From an uncultured Parabacteroides sp. (lineage in GTDB: Bacteria > Bacteroidota > Bacteroidia > Bacteroidales > Tannerellaceae), in NCBI GenBank assembly GCA_934725305.1, contig CAKVBA010000049.1, positions 1-21,197 of the forward strand: 21,197 nucleotides of DNA. The letters are read 5' to 3'. Position numbers and translations under genes: made by a program. Position 1 is the first letter of the stretch. Every line of letters begins with the position of its first letter. The notes under the pieces were generated by a model, which saw only the letters and a program-made list of their open reading frames with translations, was not told where the DNA came from and ran no database searches. Of this stretch, positions 15,080 to 21,197 are shown one piece after another.

Positions 15080-16033
15080 TTATTCGCCAAACAGAGAATT
15101 TACAAACTCACGTTTACGGAATACCTGAAGATCTTCCATGCCTTCGCCCAATCCGATATATTTCACCGGAATGCGGAAATGATCCGAGATGCCAATCACG
15201 ACACCGCCTTTTGCGGTACCGTCCAGCTTGGTCACAGCCAGAGCGTTCACCTCAGTAGCTGCGGTAAACTGCTTTGCCTGCTCAAAGGCGTTTTGTCCGG
15301 TCGATCCGTCCAATACCAGCAAGATTTCATGAGGTGCATCCGGAATGACCTTCTTCATAACATTCTTAATCTTGGTCAACTCATTCATTAAGTTGATCTT
15401 GTTGTGCAGACGGCCAGCGGTATCGATAATCACCACATCCGCATCGTTGGCCTTGGCTGAGCTCAATGTGTCAAAAGCAACAGATGCAGGGTCTGAACCC
15501 ATCTTCTGCTTCACGATAGGCACACCTACACGTTCGCTCCAGATGACCAGCTGTTCAACGGCTGCCGCACGGAAGGTGTCGGCTGCACCCAAATAAACTT
15601 TCTTGCCTGCCTTCTTGAACTGATAGGCCAATTTGCCGATTGTTGTTGTCTTGCCTACACCATTGACACCAACCACCATAATCACATAAGGCTTTTTACC
15701 TTCCGGAAGTGTAAAGCCATCACTATCTTCCGTGTTGTTTTCAGTAAGCAACGAGGCTATCTCATCACGCAACAACATCGTAAGCTCGTTGGTTGTGACA
15801 TATTTGTCTCTGGCCACACGCTTTTCGATGCGTTCAATGATCTTCAGGGTTGTATCAACTCCTACGTCCGAAGTGATCAATACCTCTTCCAGATTATCCA
15901 AAACTTCATCATCGACCTTGCTCTTTCCGGCAACAGCTCTGGCTATTTTTGAAAACACATTTTCTTTTGTCTTTGACAAGCCTTTGTCTAAATTTTCTTT
16001 CTTTTCTTTACTGAAAAAGCTAAAAATACCCAT
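15080..16033 (-). CDS. ftsY: FtsY, signal recognition particle receptor
   Basis: A 317-residue GTPase that docks SRP-bound ribosomes at the inner membrane. It has an N-domain helix bundle, the P-loop GVNGVGKT (122-129), DTFRAAAVEQL, DTAGR (204-208), TKLD (268-271) and the C-terminal IGLGEGMEDLQVF. The N-terminus MGIFSFFSKEKKENLDKG is short and amphipathic and lacks the long acidic A domain of E. coli FtsY; short forms are usual outside the Enterobacteria. It heads the ftsY-rimO-HU group. In other Bacteroidetes I recall small ribosomal-protein genes (rpmB, rpmG) just upstream, but here the upstream neighbour is nspC, 72 nt away. Confidence 0.96.
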   Translation of the reverse strand: MGIFSFFSKEKKENLDKGLSKTKENVFSKIARAVAGKSKVDDEVLDNLEEVLITSDVGVDTTLKIIERIEKRVARDKYVTTNELTMLLRDEIASLLTENNTEDSDGFTLPEGKKPYVIMVVGVNGVGKTTTIGKLAYQFKKAGKKVYLGAADTFRAAAVEQLVIWSERVGVPIVKQKMGSDPASVAFDTLSSAKANDADVVIIDTAGRLHNKINLMNELTKIKNVMKKVIPDAPHEILLVLDGSTGQNAFEQAKQFTAATEVNALAVTKLDGTAKGGVVIGISDHFRIPVKYIGLGEGMEDLQVFRKREFVNSLFGE

Positions 16034-16105
16034 ATATCAAATTGTACTTAATTTATTTCTATTCAAACGAATGTGCTAATTTAATGAATTATTGTCAATT
16101 CCTTG

Positions 16106-17245
16106 TCAGCTCATTCTATTTTTATAATCATCATACCCAAATTCACGATACATCACCAGCTCATCGGCCGAACTCCACAAGGCCAGCGAGGGATGCGGAA
16201 TGCCGTTGAACATAGTTGTCTTCACGATAGTGTAGTGAATCATATCTTCAAAGATCAGCTTATCTCCTATCTTCAGTGGCTCGTCAAACGACCAGTCGCC
16301 CATATAGTCGCCACTCAAACAGCTGTTACCGCCAATACGATAGGTCGGTTTGCCTTCTACGGCATCTGTGGCATGGCGGATCACCGGCTTATAGGGCATC
16401 TCGAGGCAGTCGGGCATATGACAGGTGAACGAGGCGTCGATAATGGCCGTCTTGATGCCATGGTTCTCAACGATATCTACCACCGTGGTCAGCAAGAATC
16501 CGGTCTGCCAGGCAAAGGCGCTGCCCGGCTCCATGATAATCTCTAAGTTGGGATATTTCTGCTTGAACGAGCGCAGCAGCCTCACCAGATGGTCGGTGTC
16601 ATAGCCTTTGCGTGTCATCAAGTGGCCGCCACCCATGTTCAGCCATTTTATCTTAGGCAGAAAATCACCGAATCGCTCCTCTACTGCCTGCAACGTCTTC
16701 TCCAAATCATAAGAGGTGGATTCACACAATGTATGAAAATGCAATCCCTCAATTCCTTCGGGAAGACCATCGGCCAACAGGTCTCTGACCACACCCATGC
16801 GTGAACCGGGTGCACAAGGATTGTACAACTCTGTCTCTACATCCGAATATTCCGGATTGATGCGCAAGCCACATGACACACGGTTGCCGTCGGCCTGCAC
16901 CATCGGATAGAAGCGTTTGAACTGCGACAGCGAGTTGAAGGTGACATGGCTGCTATATTTCAATATCTCAGGAAAATCCTGCTCAGTATAGGCGGGCGAA
17001 TAGGTATGAGCCAAGCTGCCCATTTCCTCGAAGGCCAATCGAGCTTCAAACTTAGAGCTGGCTGTCGAATAAGGAATGTATTCCCGCACGATGGGGAAAG
17101 CTTTCCACATGGCAAAGGCTTTGAATGCCATTATTATGTTTACGCCGGCCTGTTCTTTAACTCGACGAATCAAGGAAAGATTGTTCCTTAATAAATTCTC
17201 CTCCATCACATAACAGGGTGATGGTATCTGTTGGATATCTATCAT
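16106..17245 (-). CDS. nspC: NspC, carboxynorspermidine decarboxylase
   Basis: A 379-residue PLP enzyme of the alanine racemase fold that decarboxylates carboxynorspermidine or carboxyspermidine to the polyamine. The PLP lysine is K42 in IIMAFKAFAMW. Other family landmarks are FHTLCES, the GGGH loop (LNMGGGHLMTRKGYD), EPGSAF, and the catalytic cysteine region NSCLSGDYMGDW. The partner dehydrogenase gene is not in this window. It has its own promoter elements (17283-17310), where the -33 TTG overlaps the stop codon of the helicase gene, so nspC can be transcribed separately. The ATG at 17245 gives the family-typical N-terminus MIDIQQIPSPCYV. Confidence 0.94.
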   Translation of the reverse strand: MIDIQQIPSPCYVMEENLLRNNLSLIRRVKEQAGVNIIMAFKAFAMWKAFPIVREYIPYSTASSKFEARLAFEEMGSLAHTYSPAYTEQDFPEILKYSSHVTFNSLSQFKRFYPMVQADGNRVSCGLRINPEYSDVETELYNPCAPGSRMGVVRDLLADGLPEGIEGLHFHTLCESTSYDLEKTLQAVEERFGDFLPKIKWLNMGGGHLMTRKGYDTDHLVRLLRSFKQKYPNLEIIMEPGSAFAWQTGFLLTTVVDIVENHGIKTAIIDASFTCHMPDCLEMPYKPVIRHATDAVEGKPTYRIGGNSCLSGDYMGDWSFDEPLKIGDKLIFEDMIHYTIVKTTMFNGIPHPSLALWSSADELVMYREFGYDDYKNRMS

Positions 17246-17282
17246 TGGGTTCTGCTTTATCGAAAATAAGTTAATTTGGGAA

Positions 17283-17310
17283 CAAAGATATAGAAATAAA
17301 ATGAATTCAA
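17283..17310 (-). promoter_or_regulatory. promoter of nspC (-33 and -7 boxes)
   Basis: On the minus strand TTG (17310-17308) is followed after 17 nt by TATCTTTG (17290-17283), which fits TAnnTTTG. The -33 element lies over the last bases of the helicase gene. The leader to the nspC start is about 30-35 nt. Confidence 0.6.
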
Positions 17311-19622
17311 CGAATCGTTAATTTAGCAAACTTCAGCAATAACTGTTTTTGTCCGAACAAGCTGAAAGCGATGGTTGCTTTTGCATTGCCGCCTTCTCCT
17401 TCAATGGCTATCACCTCTCCATCGCCGAAGCGGTCGTGATGCACCAGACTTCCCACCTGTAGTCCTGACAGATTGGTCGGTGTCGGCGAAGATGGATTAC
17501 CCGATGGCATACCCTCTATTTTGCGCAGACGAGGCTTTGCCACACTCTGCACGCTCGAAGCGGATGATTCATTCGAGCGATTCCATTCATAAGGCTGACG
17601 CATCGGAGACTCAAAGGCTTGATGCTGGGTCCGTTCGCGCAAAAAGGATCTATCAGCCGTCGCATTATTCTCTAAAAAGCGTGCATCAATATCCTTCAGG
17701 AAGCGGCTGGGCGAGCACATGGCTGTCTGTCCGTTGCGGTAGCGGCTCTTGGCATAGGTGAGCACACAATTCTCTTCGGCACGGGTAATGGCCACATAAA
17801 AAAGACGACGCTCCTCTTCCACCGCACGCGGATTGTCTTTTGACATCGCCGACGGAAACAGATCTTCCTCCAGTCCGACAATAAATACATTCTTAAACTC
17901 CAATCCCTTGGCGGCATGCACCGTCATCATTGTCACCTTATTGGTCTGCTCCTCTTTGTCATTGTCCTGATCGGTCAAGAGCGACACCTCGGCCAGAAAA
18001 TCTGCCAGTTGTATCCGCTCGGCTCCCTCCTCTTTGCGTATCTCGCAAAACTCGGCAATCCCTTTCAGTAGCTCTTGGGCATTCTCATATTTACTCTGAC
18101 CCTCTACCGAACGGTCTTGCACCAAGTCGGCAATGACACCGCTCTGCTTCAGTACAGTAGCTGCCATCTCGTCGGCCTCGGTTGTCTCGTTCTGTTCGAT
18201 AAACTGCTCGATCAGTTCGCGAAAAGCCGATAGCTTTTTGGCCGTTCCGCTATTGACAGAGAGCGCATAATCGATGGGCGACTGCAACACGGTCCACAGA
18301 CTCACCTGATGGTTTGTAGCAGCAGCCATCAGCTTGCTCACTGTGGTGTCGCCGATACCGCGCGCCGGATAATTAATCACACGCTTGAGAGCCTCTTCGT
18401 CGTGGGGGTTCACAATCAGGCGGAAATAAGAGATCATATCCTTAATCTCTTTTCGCTGATAAAAGGAAAGACCGCCATAGATCTTGTAAGGAATATTGCG
18501 TTTACGAAGCGCCTCTTCCAGAATACGCGACTGCGCATTGGTGCGATATAAGATGGCAAAATCGGCATAATTATATTTGCACATGCGCATCTCCTGAATG
18601 CGGGCAGCCACGGCATAACCCTCTTCATAGTCGGAATAAGAGGAATAGAGAGCCAGCCGACTGCCCTCTTCCTTCTCGGAATATACGGTCTTCTCAATCT
18701 GCTCCTTGTTCTTATGGATCAGACTGTTGGCCGCATTGACAATATTTTGGGTAGAACGGTAGTTGCGTTCCAGCTTAAAGACGCGGCAACCGGAGTAGAT
18801 GTTCTTAAACTTCAAGATATTGTCGATATTGGCACCGCGAAACGAATAGATACTCTGTGCATCGTCGCCCACCACACACAGGTTGCGATGTCGGTCACAG
18901 AGCTTCTGCACAATCAGATGCTGTGCAAAGTTGGTATCCTGATACTCATCCACCAGCACATAGCTGAAATAGTTCTGATATTTTTCCAGCACTTCGGGAT
19001 GGTCTCTGAATAGGATATTGGTCTGAAGCAGCAGATCATCGAAATCCATGGCTCCTGCCTGGAAACAACGGTTCTGATAGCGCTTATAAATCTCCACCAG
19101 TAGCGGCACCTTGGCATTCTGGTCATATTCTATCAGCTCCTTCGACTGAGCATAAGCCTTGTAGGTCACCAACGCATTCTTGGCATTAGAGATGCGATTC
19201 TGAATCAGTCCTACCCGATACACTTTATCATCGAGCTGCATCTCTTTGATGATAGACTTTAGCAGGCTCTTAGAATCCGCTGTGTCATAGATGGTAAAGT
19301 TGGACGGATAGCCCAAATGCTCCGATTCATAGCGAAGGATACGAGAAAAGATAGAGTGAAACGTACCCATCCAAAGTCGTCGGGCCGTTGCTTCGCCGGT
19401 AATGCCGGTAACACGCTCTTTCATCTCACGGGCGGCCTTGTTGGTAAAGGTCAGAGCCAAGATGCTCTGTGGCTGCAGCCCCTGTTGCAACAGATAGGCT
19501 ATCTTATAGGTCAGCACTCTTGTCTTACCCGATCCGGCACCGGCAATCACCAATGAAGGACCTTCGGTATACATCACAGCTTCGCGCTGGCTATTGTTAA
19601 GTTGATTCAGATATTGTTCCAC
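17307..19622 (-). CDS. uvrD: UvrD/PcrA-type DNA helicase
   Basis: A 771-residue SF1A 3'-to-5' helicase for nucleotide excision and mismatch repair and for clearing proteins from DNA. The helicase motifs are in order: AGAGSGKT (27-34), TFTNKAAREMKERV, the Walker B type DEYQDT (225-230), VVGDDAQSIYSFRGA (250s), LERNYRST, MTVHAAKGLEFKNVFIVGLE and LFYVAITRAEE. The C-terminal tail (LQVGSLVHHDRFGDGEVIAI to the end) is the Tudor-like domain of PcrA/UvrD that contacts partners such as RNA polymerase. The start is GTG at 19622; no in-frame ATG precedes it and homologues begin at the same point. A TATCTTTG box lies about 25 nt upstream. Confidence 0.95.
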   Translation of the reverse strand: MEQYLNQLNNSQREAVMYTEGPSLVIAGAGSGKTRVLTYKIAYLLQQGLQPQSILALTFTNKAAREMKERVTGITGEATARRLWMGTFHSIFSRILRYESEHLGYPSNFTIYDTADSKSLLKSIIKEMQLDDKVYRVGLIQNRISNAKNALVTYKAYAQSKELIEYDQNAKVPLLVEIYKRYQNRCFQAGAMDFDDLLLQTNILFRDHPEVLEKYQNYFSYVLVDEYQDTNFAQHLIVQKLCDRHRNLCVVGDDAQSIYSFRGANIDNILKFKNIYSGCRVFKLERNYRSTQNIVNAANSLIHKNKEQIEKTVYSEKEEGSRLALYSSYSDYEEGYAVAARIQEMRMCKYNYADFAILYRTNAQSRILEEALRKRNIPYKIYGGLSFYQRKEIKDMISYFRLIVNPHDEEALKRVINYPARGIGDTTVSKLMAAATNHQVSLWTVLQSPIDYALSVNSGTAKKLSAFRELIEQFIEQNETTEADEMAATVLKQSGVIADLVQDRSVEGQSKYENAQELLKGIAEFCEIRKEEGAERIQLADFLAEVSLLTDQDNDKEEQTNKVTMMTVHAAKGLEFKNVFIVGLEEDLFPSAMSKDNPRAVEEERRLFYVAITRAEENCVLTYAKSRYRNGQTAMCSPSRFLKDIDARFLENNATADRSFLRERTQHQAFESPMRQPYEWNRSNESSASSVQSVAKPRLRKIEGMPSGNPSSPTPTNLSGLQVGSLVHHDRFGDGEVIAIEGEGGNAKATIAFSLFGQKQLLLKFAKLTIR

Positions 19623-19644
19623 GATTCCTATATTAAAAAGAACA

Positions 19645-19652
19645 CAAAGATA
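19645..19652 (-). promoter_or_regulatory. -7 box of the helicase gene
   Basis: TATCTTTG on the minus strand fits TAnnTTTG and is the same octamer used before nspC. No clear TTG lies at -33. The leader would be about 20 nt. Confidence 0.5.
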
Positions 19653-19818
19653 TAGTTTTTTACTGAATGACCGAGGGTGAAAAGCGTTCCTTCTCGTCTC
19701 TTGGCGCGAAAGGAGATAAATCGCATATTGGGTTAATGAAAAAGAGAGAGGAAGAATTGAGGTCGTTTCCCGGTCACAAACGCCCCGAGTGATGGATGTT
19801 ATTGTATTTTATACGAGT

Positions 19819-19837
19819 TCGTTTTTACTGAAAACGA
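19819..19837. repeat. 7-bp hairpin
   Basis: TCGTTTT (19819-19825) and AAAACGA (19831-19837) pair perfectly around TACTG. It lies in the helicase upstream region, beyond the likely promoter; its role is unknown. Confidence 0.35.
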
Positions 19838-19935
19838 GCGACAAATCCAGTAGAGGCATCGGGAGATTTTGGCGGAATTGATAATCGTGTTTGGTTCAGC
19901 CCAGTAGCCTTAAAAACAGAAGTTATAAGCTGTCT

Positions 19936-20111
19936 TTCAATAGTCTATAGAGTTTTCGGAAAAAGGGTATAGACTTTTCGGGAAAAGTATAGGGACTTTT
20001 TTGAAAATGGGTAGGCACTCCGTTGGAAAGGAGTAACTACTCCGTTGGAAATGGATAGGCACTCCGTTTCCGAAAATAGACTACCCCTTTTTGATAGAGT
20101 TTATACCCTCT
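19936..20111 (+). repeat. tandem array of eight diverged 22-bp units
   Basis: Units begin every 22 nt: 19936, 19958, 19980, 20002, 20024, 20046, 20068 and 20090. Each has an A-rich start, a GGTA- or TATA-like centre near positions 9-13, and an ACTTTT or ACTCC end. The middle three (20002-20067) are the closest to each other, with ACTCCGTTGGAAA across their junctions and GGGTAGGC, GAGTAACT or GGATAGGC in the centre. The outer units are more diverged. Neighbouring ACTCC and GGAGT form small hairpins. The left array (86-151) is the same element inverted, with units 1, 2 and 4 only. Confidence 0.78.
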
Positions 20112-20200
20112 TGAACACTTGCCGGGTTATTGTATTTTGTGGTTGATGAGAGCGGCAACCCTGGCTTGCTATGGGCGGCTGACAAAAAGAAAACACACCA

Positions 20201-20208
20201 TACCTTTG
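20201..20208 (+). promoter_or_regulatory. -7 box upstream of the DIP1984 gene
   Basis: TACCTTTG matches TAnnTTTG. It lies 137 nt before the start codon, so the leader would contain the hairpin at 20249-20300. The -33 region has no clear TTG. Confidence 0.45.
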
Positions 20209-20248
20209 CTCATTTCCATACTTTTTACTTACTTCGTGTGAAAATATA

Positions 20249-20300
20249 GGAAACCTAAAGAGGAAGAGCCATTACTAATTGCCTGTACTCTAAGGTTTCT
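20249..20300 (+). promoter_or_regulatory. leader stem-loop of the DIP1984 gene
   Basis: GAAACCT (20250-20256) pairs with AGGTTTC (20293-20299), and a further AGAG/CTCT stem follows after a small internal loop. The element sits in the expected 5' leader. It might be a regulatory RNA structure; no known riboswitch consensus is visible to me. Confidence 0.4.
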
Positions 20301-20345
20301 TGTGTAGAATAATTCAATTGACAATCCCTATATTGCAGACAAACG

Positions 20346-20795
20346 ATGAAACTGGCAGAAGCATTAAGCATACGAGCAGACTTGCAACGCAAAGTCTGTC
20401 AATTAAAAACTCGGCTCAAAGACAGCTCTAAAGTGCAGGAAGGCGATTCTCCGGCGGAGCAGATATCTGATTTGTTCCAAGAACTGGACGATTGTCTGGT
20501 GCAGCTGGAAGAAATGGTATATCGCATCAATCATACCAATATGCAAACCCTTCATGAGGGAGAAACGATTACCCGGATGATTGCACGGAAAGACCATCTG
20601 GCACAACGGGTGTCGATCAATCAGGAATTACTGAAGCATGTGATGGAAACCGACCGCTACGGACGGAACGAAATCAAGTATGTACGCATGGTGGATGTAG
20701 CCGCCCTGCGGAAAGAGACCGATGGCATCGCCAAGCAGTTGCGCGAACTGGGTTTGAAACTTCAGGAGTTGAACTGGACAATAGATTTACTGTAA
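20346..20795 (+). CDS. DIP1984-family protein (septicolysin-like)
   Basis: A 149-residue soluble protein, nearly all helical and coiled-coil. Family landmarks are the start MKLAEALSIRADLQRKVCQL, the KVQEGDSPAE turn, the INHTN segment near residue 62, GETITRMIARKDHLAQRV, and the RKETDGIAKQLRELGLKLQE stretch near the C-terminus. The family is widespread and was named after a Corynebacterium protein and a proposed haemolysin (septicolysin); its true function is not established. Its length is normal for the family, with no sign of truncation. It stands alone on the plus strand, divergent from the helicase gene, behind a long structured leader. Confidence 0.85.
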   Translation: MKLAEALSIRADLQRKVCQLKTRLKDSSKVQEGDSPAEQISDLFQELDDCLVQLEEMVYRINHTNMQTLHEGETITRMIARKDHLAQRVSINQELLKHVMETDRYGRNEIKYVRMVDVAALRKETDGIAKQLRELGLKLQELNWTIDLL

Positions 20796-21063
20796 ATAAT
20801 CTGATAAGAAAAGAGATGTAATCCTTTTTCCGGTAGTGAGTGGCAACACACCCCTATTCCGTTCGGAAACGAATGAGAACGAAAAAGATGTGACATTACG
20901 CCAAGGTCGGGCAATTGGTTTTAGGATGTATGACCAGCAGGCCGTAGAAGCGCACAATGTATCTTTCCCTATTTGGGGACTGTATTTTGCATTACCATGT
21001 GTTGACGAGCAAAAGAGAAAGTGATGAGGGCGGGTTGTGGGAGACTTATTGATTGTGATGTGT

Positions 21064-21123
21064 GTTTGGGGTACTCCGTTTTTAACCCCAAACGGTCATT
21101 AGGCCGTTAAATGTATCATTTAA
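21064..21123. repeat. three abutting hairpins
   Basis: GTTTGGGG (21064-21071) pairs with CCCCAAAC (21086-21093). AACGGTC (21091-21097) pairs with GGCCGTT (21102-21108, one G-U). TTAAATG (21107-21113) pairs with CATTTAA (21117-21123). Neighbouring stems share two or three bases, giving alternative folds. The first loop contains TACTCCGTT, reminiscent of the repeat units at 20002-20067. Confidence 0.5.
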
Positions 21124-21180
21124 AATAGGGATAGTCGCAAAATACTTTGAACGTTTGCAACTTATTGATTGCTAATGTGG

Positions 21181-21188
21181 TATATTTG
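21181..21188 (+). promoter_or_regulatory. -7 box facing the right edge
   Basis: TATATTTG fits TAnnTTTG. TTTG at 21154-21157 lies 23 nt upstream, somewhat far for a -33 element. It would transcribe a gene outside the window. Confidence 0.4.
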
Positions 21189-21197
21189 TTGTAATTT

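Larger units (their letters stand above)
19623..20345. other. 723-nt gap with promoters, hairpin and repeat array
   Basis: No protein gene is supported. The gap separates the divergent helicase gene (minus) and DIP1984 gene (plus). It holds the helicase -7 box (19645-19652), a hairpin (19819-19837), the 22-bp unit array (19936-20111), a plus-strand -7 box (20201-20208) and a leader hairpin (20249-20300). Confidence 0.65.
20796..21197. other. 402-nt right-edge region without a supported gene
   Basis: A 62-codon frame at 20836-21024 has no recognisable family and no clear ribosome site, so I do not call it. The region holds a chain of three hairpins (21064-21123) and a plus-strand -7 box at 21181-21188 that may serve a gene beyond the edge. 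Confidence 0.55.

Noticed and set aside
19936..20111. the 22-bp array as a CRISPR array
   Set aside because: Units are diverged and contiguous with no unique spacers between constant repeats, and no cas genes are present.
1..20111. the inverted arrays as a phase-variable invertible switch
   Set aside because: No recombinase gene lies near, the arms hold no invertase-type core site, and the segment between is core genes; inversion by homologous recombination remains only a possibility.
20836..21024. 62-codon plus-strand frame after the DIP1984 gene
   Set aside because: No recognisable domain and no coding signals; it runs through sequence with small inverted repeats and is best treated as chance.

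Overview
The window looks like chromosomal DNA of a Bacteroidales bacterium, most likely Bacteroides or a close relative. The evidence is the complete Bat aerotolerance operon in its Bacteroides arrangement, the family-typical ftsY-rimO-HU block, -7 promoter boxes of the form TAnnTTTG in place of sigma70 hexamers, weak or absent Shine-Dalgarno sequences, and moderate GC content. No mobile element, tRNA, rRNA or CRISPR array was found.

Layout from left to right. Positions 1-1083 carry no supported gene; they hold a short array of 22-bp repeat units (86-151), a terminator-like hairpin (505-544) and other small palindromes. Next come a two-domain universal stress protein with an extra N-terminal domain (1084-2202) and a small HTH protein with its own promoter and terminator (2329-2604). 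The main block, 2730-11883, is one minus-strand operon. In transcription order it runs moxR, a DUF58 protein, a membrane-anchored partner, batA, batB (both von Willebrand A domains), batC, batD and batE (TPR and BatD-type modules), then a PAP2 phosphatase. Junctions are tight (overlap to 14 nt) except for 212 nt between moxR and the DUF58 gene.

Upstream, at 12062-16033 and also on the minus strand, lie ftsY, rimO, an HU gene, and a second HU-domain protein fused through a long acidic linker to a membrane segment and a LysM domain. This last protein is the most unusual in the window: its architecture suggests a physical link from nucleoid to peptidoglycan. Then come nspC (polyamine synthesis) and a UvrD/PcrA helicase gene, each behind its own TAnnTTTG box.

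The right part, 19623-20345, is a 723-nt gap holding a larger array of eight diverged units in exact 22-bp register (19936-20111). The left array at 86-151 is the same element inverted, with fewer units, so the two copies bracket about 20 kb of core genes in inverted orientation. A DIP1984-family gene (20346-20795) follows on the plus strand behind a structured leader. The window ends in 402 nt without a supported gene but with a chain of three abutting hairpins and a promoter-like box facing off the edge.

Functionally, the MoxR/Bat genes are thought to form an envelope-associated ATPase/VWA chaperone-like system. FtsY docks ribosomes at the membrane, RimO modifies ribosomal protein S12, NspC makes norspermidine or spermidine, and UvrD repairs DNA.
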